Shown here piece after piece: positions 9,728 to 18,604 of a stretch of 64,000 nt of DNA. The stretch is taken from positions 868,001 to 932,000 of the forward strand of contig CP087990.1 in assembly GCA_021044545.1 (NCBI GenBank), in the 5' to 3' direction. Source of the stretch: Comamonadaceae bacterium M7527 (GTDB taxonomy: Bacteria; Pseudomonadota; Gammaproteobacteria; Burkholderiales; Burkholderiaceae_C). Under the pieces are notes generated by a model. It searched no databases. It had not been told where the DNA came from and saw nothing but the letters and a program-made list of their open reading frames with translations. Each line of letters starts with the position of its first letter. Positions within the stretch are counted from its first letter, which is position 1. A program made the position numbers and the translations under genes.

Positions 9728-10615
9728 ATGAGCATGATTACCGGCAGCCTTGTTGCCTTGATTACTCCAATGCTGGACAACGGCGACGTTGACTACGACG
9801 GATTGCGCAAACTGATTGACTGGCACATAGACCAAGGCACAGACTGCATTGGCGTCGTGGGTACCACTGGCGAGTCGCCCACCGTCAGCGTGCAAGAGCA
9901 TTGCGACATCATTCGCGTATCGGTCGAGCAAGCGCGCGGGCGTGTGCCTATCATGGCTGGCTGCGGTGCCAACTCAACGTCTGAGGCCATAGAGCTGGCG
10001 CGCTACGCCAAAGACGTGGGCGCTGACTGCCAGCTGCAAGTCGTGCCCTACTACAACAAGCCCACGCAAGAGGGCATGTACCAGCACTTCAAGGCAATCG
10101 CCGAGGCTGTAGACCTGCCCATGGTGTTGTACAACGTGCCAGGTCGATCAGTCGCTGATATGCAACTGGAGACAGTCCTGCGCCTGGCCCAGCTACCAGG
10201 CATTGTTGGCATCAAAGAGGCCACAGGCGACATCAACCGTGCGCTGTGGCTCATCAAGACTGCGCCGGCCGACTTCGCGATTTACTCCGGTGACGACCCA
10301 ACAGCTGTGGCTTTGATTTTGCTGGGCGGTCACGGCAATATTTCTGTGACAGCCAACGTTGCACCCAAAGCCATGAGTGATTTGTGTGCCGCCGCTTTGC
10401 GCGGCGACGCCAAAGAGGCCGCGGCCAAACAATTGGCGCTGATGCCTTTGCACAAAGCCTTGTTTGTGGAGGCCAACCCCATTCCGGTCAAGTGGGCCAG
10501 TGCACGTTTGGGTTTGTCAAACAAAGCCATTCGCCTGCCCATGACACAACTGACAACTGAAGCGCAAGCCACAGTTGAAGCGGCGCTGCGCGAGTGTGGC
10601 TTGCTGAGCGCTTAA
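9728..10615 (+). CDS. dapA: 4-hydroxy-tetrahydrodipicolinate synthase
   Basis: A 295-residue TIM-barrel enzyme that condenses pyruvate with aspartate semialdehyde, the first committed step to lysine and diaminopimelate. The key residues are in place: T46-T47 in GTTGE, Y135 in LYNVPGR, and the Schiff-base lysine K163 in GIKEATGD. The start at 9728 (MSMITGS) gives the usual family length; the frame is open further upstream without a good start. It precedes bamC by 95 bp, an order conserved in many proteobacteria. Confidence 0.96.
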   Translation: MSMITGSLVALITPMLDNGDVDYDGLRKLIDWHIDQGTDCIGVVGTTGESPTVSVQEHCDIIRVSVEQARGRVPIMAGCGANSTSEAIELARYAKDVGADCQLQVVPYYNKPTQEGMYQHFKAIAEAVDLPMVLYNVPGRSVADMQLETVLRLAQLPGIVGIKEATGDINRALWLIKTAPADFAIYSGDDPTAVALILLGGHGNISVTANVAPKAMSDLCAAALRGDAKEAAAKQLALMPLHKALFVEANPIPVKWASARLGLSNKAIRLPMTQLTTEAQATVEAALRECGLLSA

Positions 10616-10674
10616 ACGGCTTGGACCATGCGCTTGGGCTTTGTAGAGCTGCCTAACTTTTAACTGTTAACTTT

Positions 10675-10691
10675 GTGGTGTGTCACACCAC
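10675..10691 (+). repeat. 17-bp perfect palindrome before bamC
   Basis: GTGGTGTG and CACACCAC flank a single T, 19 bp before the bamC start. It has no T-run, so it is not a terminator. It could be an operator or an mRNA hairpin; nothing here decides which. Confidence 0.5.
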
Positions 10692-10710
10692 TACTTGGGA
10701 ATCATTGTTT

Positions 10711-11823
10711 ATGTCTTCATCACGCATTGCCAACTTTTTTAAGCGCAGCGCCATCACCACATGCGTCTCGCTGGCCGTGGTAGCGCTGTCTGGCTGCTCT
10801 GTGCTGCAAGAAGAAAAAGTGGACTACAAAACCGCACGCAAAGGCAGCGCGCTTGAGGTGCCACCAGACCTGACGCAACTGCAAAGCGATTCACGCTACC
10901 AAACGCCCGGTGCCAGCGTGCGCGCCAGCGAATTTCAATCAGACGCCAACGCGCCTGCCGCACCTGCAGCTGCCAGCCAGGTGGGTGACGTGCGCCTGGA
11001 GCGCCAGGGCAACCAGCGCTGGCTGGTCGTCAAGCGCACGCCAGAAGCACTGTGGGATCCCGTACGCGACTTTTGGCAAGACAGCGGCTTTTTGCTGGAC
11101 ACAGACAACAAGGCCCTGGGCATCATGGAGACCGACTGGGCCGAGAACCGCGCCAAGCTGCCACAAGACTTCATACGCGAGAGCTTGGGCAAACTGTTTG
11201 AAAGCCTTTACTCCACCGGCGAATTGGACAAATTCCGTACACGTATGGAGCGTAACAACCAAGGCGAAACTGAAATTTACATCGCCCACCGCGGCATGAT
11301 TGAGGTGTACACCAACCAGTCAGAAGACCAAACCCGTTGGCAGCCGCGCGCTACTGACGCAGAACTTGAAAACGAATTTTTGCGCCGTCTCATGCTGAGG
11401 CTGGGCGCTACCAACGAGCAGGCCGCGCAAGCCTCTGCACAAGCCGCGCCCCTGCCCAAAGCCACTGTTGCAACTGGCGCACAAGGCCCAGAGCTGTCCA
11501 TGGCTGAGCCCTTTGACCGTGGCTGGCGCCGTGTGGGCTTGGCGCTTGACCGCACCGGCTTTACCGTCGAGGACCGCGACCGCAGCACCGGCACCTACTT
11601 TGTGCGCTACGCACAAGCGGTGGTAATGAAAAATGAAAATAAAGGCTTTTTCTCAAGCTGGTTTGGCTCTGATGACAAGCAAACAAAGGCACAGCAGTAC
11701 CGTATTGTTGTCACCAGCGCCAACACCACGACCACTGTGCAAGTGCAGGATGCTCAAGGTGGCGCAGCGCCAGCAGACACCGCCAAGCGCATATTGACGG
11801 TACTGGCCAGCGACCTGAAATAA
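10711..11823 (+). CDS. bamC: Outer membrane protein assembly factor BamC (lipoprotein)
   Basis: A 370-residue lipoprotein: basic N-terminus, hydrophobic stretch and the lipobox LSGC with the lipidated Cys at residue 29. After the Cys comes the conserved unstructured segment that in BamC binds BamD (DYKTARKGSALEVPPDLTQL), then two BamC helix-grip domains separated by an Ala/Gln-rich linker. BamC belongs to the machinery that inserts beta-barrel proteins in the outer membrane. The start at 10711 gives a proper signal peptide; the frame opens earlier at 10675 but that would spoil the signal. The dapA-bamC order is conserved. A strong terminator follows. Confidence 0.9.
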   Translation: MSSSRIANFFKRSAITTCVSLAVVALSGCSVLQEEKVDYKTARKGSALEVPPDLTQLQSDSRYQTPGASVRASEFQSDANAPAAPAAASQVGDVRLERQGNQRWLVVKRTPEALWDPVRDFWQDSGFLLDTDNKALGIMETDWAENRAKLPQDFIRESLGKLFESLYSTGELDKFRTRMERNNQGETEIYIAHRGMIEVYTNQSEDQTRWQPRATDAELENEFLRRLMLRLGATNEQAAQASAQAAPLPKATVATGAQGPELSMAEPFDRGWRRVGLALDRTGFTVEDRDRSTGTYFVRYAQAVVMKNENKGFFSSWFGSDDKQTKAQQYRIVVTSANTTTTVQVQDAQGGAAPADTAKRILTVLASDLK

Positions 11824-11859
11824 GGCCTCATGAGGGCGGCTTACTGCCCGCCAAAGCAC

Positions 11860-11896
11860 AAAAAACCCCTGACTTCTGCGAGGTCAGGGGTTTTTT
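11860..11896. terminator. Bidirectional rho-independent terminator (bamC / small lipoprotein)
   Basis: AAAAAACCCCTGAC pairs with GTCAGGGGTTTTTT around a nine-base loop. T-runs exist on both strands, so it can serve bamC from the left and the minus-strand lipoprotein gene at 11937-12155 from the right. Confidence 0.92.
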
Positions 11897-11936
11897 ATTG
11901 CAACCGGTGATGACTCACCGGTGAAGCGGCCAGGAC

Positions 11937-12155
11937 TTATTGCTTGGGCGCTTCTGCAGCAGGTGCCGCGTCAGCAGCAGGCGCTGCTTCTGTAGCAGGT
12001 GCTGTCTCAGCAACAGGAGCTGGCTCGGCAGCAGGCGCAGCAGCGGCTGGCGCCTCTGCGGGCATTGCTGCTTCTTCACTCTTGCCACATGCTGTCAAAG
12101 CAAATGCAGCCATTAATGCTGCCATTAATGCTGCCAACAATACTGATTTTTTCAT
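11937..12155 (-). CDS. Small Ala/Pro/Glu-rich lipoprotein, unknown function
   Basis: A 72-residue protein with a clear lipoprotein signal (MKKSVLLAAL... LTAC) and lipidated Cys at residue 23. The mature part is low-complexity, almost entirely Ala, Pro and Glu in loose repeats (APAAEPAP, AETAPATEAAP, AADAAPAAEAP), ending in PKQ. Such proteins are likely spacers anchored to the outer membrane; no enzyme function is expected. The start at 12155 gives the best signal peptide. A 12-bp tandem duplication lies in the signal sequence (12109-12132). It is convergent with bamC and shares its terminator. Confidence 0.72.
   Translation of the reverse strand: MKKSVLLAALMAALMAAFALTACGKSEEAAMPAEAPAAAAPAAEPAPVAETAPATEAAPAADAAPAAEAPKQ
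12109..12132. repeat. 12-bp perfect tandem duplication inside a signal peptide
   Basis: GCCATTAATGCT occurs twice in direct succession and encodes a doubled Met-Ala-Ala-Leu unit in the hydrophobic core of the lipoprotein signal. Being a multiple of three it keeps the frame. Confidence 0.85.
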
Positions 12156-12406
12156 GATGAAACCTACGTTAGAAAGGGTTGTGCTCAACAAAATACATTG
12201 CTAAAAAGCACGCTGTCAGGGGGCCGCACTGTTTTAGACAAGGCCATTCGATGTAGTCCTATATAACTAACATCCAATCTGCCGAGCGTAATCATATCCC
12301 TGGCCATTTACTAATGGATAACCCCTAAAAAATATTGTTCAAGAAGCCAAGAAAGCGTCAGAAAAAAACAACGACTTCTTCGAACAACCCACATCTAACT
12401 GCTTGT

Positions 12407-13605
12407 TTATTCTGCTTTTATATATATCCAGCCCGCCTCATACCATTCCGAGACTAACTCTAAAGCATCGTCGCTGAGTTGCCTTATTTGCCCTGTTTCT
12501 AATAGGCGTTTATCTGAAAACTTTTTAATTATTTTTGCATCCAGGCCAGACGCCTTAAAGCTCTCGCCATTGATAAACACATGGCGCTGGTCATAAAGCA
12601 TGCGCGTTTGCGGGGCAAGGTACAACGCACATCGCCTGTCCCAGGCATGGTCAGGCGCTGTAAAAGAGACGCTTGGCTTAGGCTCAGTCATGACCTCTCC
12701 CAGTGCACACGCCAAGGCATTGGGCTCGCGCAACAAGCGCTGCACAGCGTCATGGGCAAAGTCCAGCAAGCCTGTGGCAACGCGCCCGGGTTGCTGGTGA
12801 CTTGCGCCCCCTTGTCGCTGTACAGCTGATCGTCCTCGTACATCTCGCTCATACGCAGCAGCACCTCAGCGGCCAAGCCTGCCCGCGCAGGTGCTTTAAA
12901 ACCCACGGACAGCGTCATGCACTCGCCATTCAAGGCCACGCCGTCATGCGCCCAGTTGGGTGGCAAATAAAGCATGTCCCCTGGCTCCAGGATAAAGGTT
13001 TGCTCGGGCTCAAAGTGGGCCAGTATTTTCAGCGGCATATCAGGCTTTAGCGACAAATCCTTTTGACGTCCAATACGCCACTGCCGGCTACCGTGTAACT
13101 GCAGCAAGAATACGTCGTAACTGTCAAAGTGCGGCCCCACGCCACCGCCAGCGGCCGCCCAAGAAATCATGATGTCGTCCAGACGCGCATCGGGCAAAAA
13201 TCTAAATTGCTGTAACAGCTCGTAAGCGCGGTTGTCCAACGTGTCTACGCCCTGCACCAACATGGTCCAATTGGGCTGCGCCAATGCGGGCAGCGCGCGG
13301 CGCTTGAGTGGTCCGGCGCGCATATGCCACTGCGCCCCCTGGTCACCGTCGCCAACGTTTTGAATCAGGCGGGACTCCACGTCGGGGCGCTCAGCCAATG
13401 CAAACAACTGTTGACGAGTCATGATGCTGCCTGGCTGTGCAACAGCACCACGTATCAGAGCAGGCTTGCGTTGCCAGTGCTTGTCCATAAACCTCTGGGG
13501 AGGCATGCCGCCCAACACACCTGCGTGAGGGGCTTGTGCCGGACTGGACAAGACACGGGTAGTCTTGGCACGCGAGGTGCGGCTTGGTTTGCTTGTTTGA
13601 TTCAT
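12407..13605 (-). pseudogene. roxA: JmjC/cupin ribosomal protein L16 arginine hydroxylase (RoxA/YcfD), frameshifted
   Basis: The N-terminal part (13605 down to about 12772) encodes a cupin/JmjC oxygenase: iron ligands are visible as H-F-D in GGVGPHFDSYDV and the later His in PPNWAHDGV. The enzyme hydroxylates an arginine of ribosomal protein L16 using 2-oxoglutarate. In the frame of the start, the gene runs into a stop at 12688 after residues unlike the family, while another frame continues from about 12770 with LDFAHDAVQRLLREP and the expected winged-helix C-terminal domain to 12407. One base is missing near 12770; adding a G gives PQGLLDF. The 3' end and following 200 bp are more AT-rich than the surroundings. 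The gene is divergent from slyD with only 14 bp between starts. Confidence 0.8.
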
Positions 13606-13619
13606 GGGACAATTGTGCG

Positions 13620-14210
13620 ATGAAAATTACTGAACAATGCGTCGTGGCACTGAGCTGGACGCTAAAAGATACTTTAGGCGAGGTTTTAGACCACACCGAT
13701 GAGCCCACGGAATTTTTAGTTGGCGGTGATGACTTGCTGACGAAAATTGAGGATGCGCTCTTGGGCCACAGCGTTGGCGCATCGGTGCAACTGCAAATTG
13801 AACCCACGGACGCTTTTGGTGACTACAACGAGCAACTGGTCTTTCTGGAGCCGCGCAAGCTGTTTCCAAATCAGCTGGAAGAAGGTATGGTGTTTGAAGG
13901 CTTGCCTGCAGGCTGCAACGCTGAAGCCCCAAAAGACAAGTTGTTTTTTGTATCAGACATTTACCCAGAGCACGTGGTGCTAGACGCCAACCACCCGCTG
14001 GCTGGCATTGCCATTCGCTTAACGCTGAAGGTGCAACACGTTCGCGAAGCCACAGAGGCCGAAGTCGGAGCCGGCACCTTGGGGCGCGGCTTTTTTCGCA
14101 TAGAGCCACCGCAGCCGACGTCAAGCAACGCGCTGGCCGCACATGATCATGAGCACGTCCATGATGAGCATTGCGGCCACGACGATGCCAATGGCAAGCA
14201 CTTGCACTAG
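13620..14210 (+). CDS. slyD: FKBP-type peptidyl-prolyl isomerase, SlyD type
   Basis: A 196-residue protein: FKBP domain from residue 1, with the SlyD insert-in-flap chaperone domain (about 65-125, region AFGDYNEQLVF to HPLAG) and a His/Asp/Glu-rich C-terminal tail (DHEHVHDEHCGHD) that binds Ni, Zn or Cu in this family. It isomerises prolyl bonds, acts as a folding helper and can supply nickel. The start at 13620 gives the normal family N-terminus. It is back-to-back with roxA (14 bp), so its promoter must lie inside the roxA reading frame. Confidence 0.9.
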   Translation: MKITEQCVVALSWTLKDTLGEVLDHTDEPTEFLVGGDDLLTKIEDALLGHSVGASVQLQIEPTDAFGDYNEQLVFLEPRKLFPNQLEEGMVFEGLPAGCNAEAPKDKLFFVSDIYPEHVVLDANHPLAGIAIRLTLKVQHVREATEAEVGAGTLGRGFFRIEPPQPTSSNALAAHDHEHVHDEHCGHDDANGKHLH

Positions 14211-14228
14211 CAGCACTGTGCAGCCATT

Positions 14229-14252
14229 AAAAAAAGGGGCTTAGGCCCCTTT
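14229..14252 (-). terminator. Rho-independent terminator of the TRAP-dut operon
   Basis: AAAGGGGC and GCCCCTTT form the stem with a four-base loop. Read on the minus strand the stem is followed by a run of seven T, placing it just after the dut stop. On the plus strand it also follows slyD by 18 bp but the T-run there is weak. Confidence 0.85.
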
Positions 14253-14272
14253 GTTGTGGGTGTTTTGCGCTG

Positions 14273-14722
14273 CTAGCGACGCCCCGTAGACCCGTAGCCA
14301 CCCGCGCCGCGTTCACTGACCTCGCCAAACTCGGACACCTCACGAAACCGGGCTTGCACCACTGGCACTATGACCAGCTGCGCCAAGCGCTCCATGGGCC
14401 CTATGGTGAAGGCTTTGTCAGAGCGGTTCCACGCGCTCACCATCAGCTGACCTTGGTAATCGCTATCAATCAGCCCTACCAGGTTACCCAGCACAATGCC
14501 GTGCTTATGTCCCATGCCTGAGCGCGGCAAAATCATGGCTGCATAGGCCGGATCCGCCAGGTAAATCGCCATGCCTGTAGGCACCAGCTGCCAAGCATTG
14601 GCCTCCAATGTCAGTGGCGCGTCAAGGCATGCACGCAAATCGAGACCAGCGCTGCCTGGGGTGGCGTAAGAGGGCATGTTGTCCCTCAAACGCTGGTCCA
14701 TTATTTTGATATCAACTTGCAT
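14273..14722 (-). CDS. dut: Deoxyuridine 5'-triphosphate nucleotidohydrolase (dUTPase)
   Basis: A 149-residue trimeric dUTPase. The conserved motifs are all visible: SAGLDLRA near residue 22, LPRSGMGHKHGIVLGN, the uracil-binding loop GLIDSDYQG with catalytic Asp, ERLAQLV, and the glycine-rich C-terminal RGAGGYGSTG that closes over the nucleotide. The enzyme removes dUTP and supplies dUMP. The ATG at 14722 lies four bases after the dctM stop, so dut appears to ride on the TRAP transcript, an unexpected partner; a terminator follows. Confidence 0.96.
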   Translation of the reverse strand: MQVDIKIMDQRLRDNMPSYATPGSAGLDLRACLDAPLTLEANAWQLVPTGMAIYLADPAYAAMILPRSGMGHKHGIVLGNLVGLIDSDYQGQLMVSAWNRSDKAFTIGPMERLAQLVIVPVVQARFREVSEFGEVSERGAGGYGSTGRR

Positions 14723-14726
14723 AGGC

Positions 14727-16415
14727 TTACCAGTTTCCGCCGTCACCACTGTTGTAGTCAATGGTCTCAATGTTGAGCATCTCCTCGACTTTGTCTTTGC
14801 TCAAGCGGTCGACTTCCTTGATGTTGCCAGACACCAACTGAGGGTTTAGCAAGATCACGCCCACCATGATGATTTGCAGCACGATAAAGGCGACAGAGCC
14901 CTTGTAAATCTGCGCAGTCGTGACGGCTGGTATGCGCTTCTTGGTAATGACGTCGTCGTAGTCGTGACGCGCCGCAACACTTCGCAAGTAGAACAGCGCA
15001 AAGCCAAACGGCGGCGTGAGGAACGAGGTTTGCATATTCATGGCAATCAGGATGCCGAACCAAATCAGGTCAATGCCCATTTTGTCGGCCACGGGGGCCA
15101 GCATGGGGATGATGATGAAAGCAATCTCAAAGAAGTCTATGAACATGCCCAGCAAAAACACCAGCAGGTTCACAAAGATCAAAAAGCCCATCTGACCGCC
15201 GGGTAGCTTGTCAAACAGGTGCTCTACCCAGATATGACCGTCTGCCGCGTTAAAGGTAAAGCTAAACACGGTTGAGCCAATCAGGATGAACATCACAAAA
15301 ATGGACAAGCGTGTGGTGCTCTCAAGCGCACCTTTGAGTACGCTCAGGCCCAAGCGTCCGCGCACCGTGGCCATCACAAAGGCACCCAGAGCACCCATGG
15401 CACCGCCCTCTGTTGGCGTGGCCACGCCCAAGAAAATAGTGCCCAACACCAGGAAGATCAAAATCAACGGTGGAATCAACACAAACGTGACTTGCTCTGT
15501 CAGCTTGGACATCAGGCCCAGGCCAGTCATGCGGTTAACCGTTGCCAGCGCCAAGGCCAAAAAGCTGGCTACTGTGACCGACATGATGAAACGCTCATCG
15601 CCAGGCGCAGGTGTGATGCGCTCTAAAAACGGATTCATCACGCTTTCGTGGATGTCGTACCAGACAAAACCCACAACGGCACACAGCACAATCAACGCCA
15701 GCAAGGACTTGTGGCCACTGGCGCCATTGCTCTCTGTGTAAATGCGAGCCTCTAATGGCAATGCCGGCACCCACTTGGGCTTGACAATAGCCACGCCTGC
15801 AATAAACAGCAAGTACAAACTCACCAGCATCAAGCCAGGAATCAAAGCGCCTTGGTACATGTCACCCACTGATCGACCCAGTTGGTCCGCCAGTACGATC
15901 AAGACCAGCGAAGGCGGCAACGCCTGCGCTAAAGTGCCTGACGCCGTAATAGTGCCAGTAGCAATGGCGCGGTTGTAGCCGTAGCGCAGCATGATGGGCA
16001 GCGAGATCAGGCCCATGGAAATCACAGCAGCCGCTACAACGCCTGTGGTAGCCGCCAACAAAGCGCCCACCAGAATAACCGCCACAGCCAAACCACCACG
16101 CACGGGACCAAACACCTGGGCGACCGTCTCGAGTAGATCTTCAGCCATGCGGCTGCGTTCCAGAATAATGCCCATCAAGGTGAAGAACGGAATGGCCAAC
16201 AGCGTTTCGTTGGACATGATGCCCACCACACGCAAGGGCAACGCTTGGAACAATACGTCTGGAAACAAACCAACTTCCATACCCAAGAAGCCAAACGCCA
16301 AGCCCGTCGCCGCCAACGAAAACGCAACAGGGAAGCCCAGAATCAGAAAACACAACAAGCCGGCAAACAACACCGGCACAAAGTTCACTTGTAAGAATTC
16401 AATCATGATGATCAC
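14727..16415 (-). CDS. TRAP transporter large permease (DctM family), second system
   Basis: A 562-residue polytopic membrane protein with the DctM features: GTITASGTLAQALPPSLVLIV in the first half, TPTEGGAMGALGAF and LTPPFGFALFYLRSV in the second. It is longer than the first DctM in the window because of an insert of about 100 residues between the halves (near 215-290) containing extra hydrophobic segments and a C-terminal extension. Such long forms are typical of TakP/TtgP-like TRAP systems for keto acids or lactate. The start overlaps the dctQ stop by four bases (16412-16415); an ATG nine bases later is also possible. Confidence 0.9.
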   Translation of the reverse strand: MIIMIEFLQVNFVPVLFAGLLCFLILGFPVAFSLAATGLAFGFLGMEVGLFPDVLFQALPLRVVGIMSNETLLAIPFFTLMGIILERSRMAEDLLETVAQVFGPVRGGLAVAVILVGALLAATTGVVAAAVISMGLISLPIMLRYGYNRAIATGTITASGTLAQALPPSLVLIVLADQLGRSVGDMYQGALIPGLMLVSLYLLFIAGVAIVKPKWVPALPLEARIYTESNGASGHKSLLALIVLCAVVGFVWYDIHESVMNPFLERITPAPGDERFIMSVTVASFLALALATVNRMTGLGLMSKLTEQVTFVLIPPLILIFLVLGTIFLGVATPTEGGAMGALGAFVMATVRGRLGLSVLKGALESTTRLSIFVMFILIGSTVFSFTFNAADGHIWVEHLFDKLPGGQMGFLIFVNLLVFLLGMFIDFFEIAFIIIPMLAPVADKMGIDLIWFGILIAMNMQTSFLTPPFGFALFYLRSVAARHDYDDVITKKRIPAVTTAQIYKGSVAFIVLQIIMVGVILLNPQLVSGNIKEVDRLSKDKVEEMLNIETIDYNSGDGGNW

Positions 16416-16981
16416 TCAGCCTTTGCAGCAGCAGCGGCTGCATCGTCTTCAGGGTTGCTGTGGGCCAGCACGTCGGGGCCGTCTGCCAACAAAAAGTTGA
16501 GGCGCTTGATCAGCTCGGAAATGCCTTGCAAGCCCAGCAGCGCAAAACCAGCCGGTACAAAGGCGTAAACAGGCCAGCGAATCAACCCACCGGGGTTGAA
16601 CGACATCTCGCCTGATGTGTAGGCTTGCATGGTCACAGGCATGGCCAACGCAATCATGAGGTAGCAAAGGGGCAGCAAAAACACCACAATGCCGCCCACA
16701 TCTATCCAGTTGCGGGTGCGCGACGAAAATTTGGACGATAAAAAGTCAATACGCACATGTACATTTTTCAAGAATGCATAGCCTGCACCCAACATGAATA
16801 CAGCCGCAAACAAATACCACTGGATTTCAAGCATGGCATTGGAGCCAATACCCAGGGTGTAGCGCACCAAGGCATTGCCCGCACTGATGAGCGTAGAGGC
16901 CAAAATAAGCCAAATAGAAATTTGCCCCACCAACGTGGTTAAGCCATCAATGGCACGGCTAAGAATAAGTAGATTTTTCAT
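16412..16981 (-). CDS. TRAP transporter small permease (DctQ family), second system
   Basis: A 189-residue inner-membrane protein with four hydrophobic segments and the conserved WYLFAAVFMLGAGYAFLKNVHVRIDFL stretch split across helices 2 and 3, characteristic of DctQ. The C-terminal tail is acidic and Ala-rich. The start at 16981 (MKNLLILS) is the natural one; the frame stays open to 17056 but the extra residues are polar and unlike the family. It overlaps dctM by four bases. A terminator-like hairpin at 17137-17166 separates it from the binding-protein gene. Confidence 0.87.
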   Translation of the reverse strand: MKNLLILSRAIDGLTTLVGQISIWLILASTLISAGNALVRYTLGIGSNAMLEIQWYLFAAVFMLGAGYAFLKNVHVRIDFLSSKFSSRTRNWIDVGGIVVFLLPLCYLMIALAMPVTMQAYTSGEMSFNPGGLIRWPVYAFVPAGFALLGLQGISELIKRLNFLLADGPDVLAHSNPEDDAAAAAAKAE

Positions 16982-17136
16982 AGTATCGTTATTGGTATCA
17001 AACGATTTGTAAGACGCACACAAACCGCGTTGGCTTGTACGCCGCAAAACCCACATGACAGTCGGACAAAGCCCATTAGAAACCTGTCATCTTTATCAGT
17101 CTTTCGCAAAACGAAAAACATTGCAAGTCTCAACAA

Positions 17137-17166
17137 CAAAAAGCCCCGCACTGCGGGGCCTTTTGC
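17137..17166 (-). terminator. Intra-operon terminator between TRAP binding protein and permease
   Basis: GCCCCGC (17143-17149) and GCGGGGC (17153-17159) form a tight stem with a three-base loop; on the minus strand it is followed by TTTTTG. It lies after the dctP stop and before dctQ, so it should cut transcription of the permease and dut relative to the binding protein. Confidence 0.85.
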
Positions 17167-17184
17167 TTAACTTTAACCCACCGC

Positions 17185-18309
17185 TTACAGGTCAGCCTGT
17201 TGCATGTAACGGTCAAAGGTGGTCTCGGTCAAACGGAACCACTGGTTTTGATCCCTACGGAACTGACTGTAATCAGCGTAGATTTTTTTCCAATCCGCGT
17301 CTGTGTCATTCAGCTCTTCGTAAGACTTTTGCGCAGCATTGAACGCAGCGTCCATGACGTCCTTAGGCATCTGGCGCAGCTTGGTGCCGGTCGCCAACAG
17401 CTCTTTCAGGGCCTTGGGGTTGCGCACGTCGTACATGGCTTGCATGGTGACGTGGGCTTGCGTGGCAGCCATACGAACGATGTTCTGGTACTCGCTGGAC
17501 AACTTGTTGAAAGCGTCGTTGTTGACCAACACGTCTAGCTCTGGACCACCTTCCCACCAGCCTGGGTAGTAGTAGAAAGGCGCAACCTTGTTGAAGCCCA
17601 ACTTTTGGTCGTCGTAAGGACCAACCCACTCTGTCGCGTCAATGGTGCCTTTTTCCAGCGCCTGGTAAATCTCGCCGCCTGGAATGCTTTGTGGCACGCC
17701 ACCGATTTTCTCGACGATGGTGCCGCCGAAGCCACCAATACGCATCTTCAAGCCTTGGATGTCGGCCAGGGACTTGATTTCTTTGCGGTACCAGCCACCC
17801 ATTTGGGCACCTGTGTTGCCCGCTGGGAAGTTCACCATGTTGTACTTGGCGTAGAACTCACGCATCAGCTTGCCGCCGTTGCCTTCAAACATCCATGCAG
17901 TGCGCTGGCGGCTGTTCAGGCCAAAAGGAATGGCGCAACCCAAAGCAAACGCTGGGCTCTTGCCAAAGAAGTAGTAAGGCGCCGTATGCGCACACTCCAC
18001 GGTGCCTTGCTGCACGCCGTCCACCACGCCAAATGCGGGCATCAGCTCGCCACCTGCGTGCACAGAGATCTGGAACTTGCCGCCAGTCATGTCACTGACG
18101 TTTTTGGCGAACTGCTCAGCACCACCAAAAATAGTGTCCAGCGCCTTGGGGAAGCTGGAGGCCAAACGCCAGCGAACGGTTTCACCAGTGTGCACAGCTG
18201 GTGCTGCGGGCGCCGCGGGAGCTGCGGCCTCTTCTTTTTTGCCACAGGCAGCTAAAACGCCTGCCAAGCCAACAGCACCTGTTGATGCAATTAGGGAACG
18301 ACGATCCAT
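17185..18309 (-). CDS. TRAP transporter solute-binding lipoprotein (DctP family), second system
   Basis: A 374-residue binding protein. The N-terminus MDRRSLIASTG has a twin-arginine look and ends in the lipobox LAAC (Cys22), followed by a short Ala/Pro linker, so the protein is probably exported and lipid-anchored. The body is DctP-like: ALDTIFGGAEQFAKNV, the conserved Arg-containing KMRIGGFGG that binds the carboxylate, and YYYPGWWEGGPELD, a stretch seen in TakP-type proteins for 2-oxo acids. It heads a minus-strand unit dctP-dctQ-dctM-dut with a hairpin after dctP. Keto-acid or lactate specificity is inference. Confidence 0.92.
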   Translation of the reverse strand: MDRRSLIASTGAVGLAGVLAACGKKEEAAAPAAPAAPAVHTGETVRWRLASSFPKALDTIFGGAEQFAKNVSDMTGGKFQISVHAGGELMPAFGVVDGVQQGTVECAHTAPYYFFGKSPAFALGCAIPFGLNSRQRTAWMFEGNGGKLMREFYAKYNMVNFPAGNTGAQMGGWYRKEIKSLADIQGLKMRIGGFGGTIVEKIGGVPQSIPGGEIYQALEKGTIDATEWVGPYDDQKLGFNKVAPFYYYPGWWEGGPELDVLVNNDAFNKLSSEYQNIVRMAATQAHVTMQAMYDVRNPKALKELLATGTKLRQMPKDVMDAAFNAAQKSYEELNDTDADWKKIYADYSQFRRDQNQWFRLTETTFDRYMQQADL

Positions 18310-18604
18310 ATCGATTGACTCCGTTTTCTATGAATAGACAACACACACCAACTGGCACGTGCATGACCAACTATTTAGTCAGCGTTCATTGTAGGCATAC
18401 GAACCGCCATTTTTTGCGCGGGTTTTCCCTCTGAATACCAACGTATGCCAATACCCGCGCGGCATTGAAGGCATTGAGCATAGCTGGGCAATTGCAGTGA
18501 AATTTTTTCCACACTGACATGAAAGGCCTGCACAAGCGTCAGCAAGCAGTCAGCAACAATTCCACAGCCGTCGCGCATCGGTCAGCGCGGCAACCGTGCA
18601 AGTA

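Noticed and set aside
12336..12386. Possible roxA terminator: GTTC-AAGAAG with CTTCTT-CGAAC arms
   Set aside because: The loop is about 28 bases and the stem has a bulge, so support is too weak.
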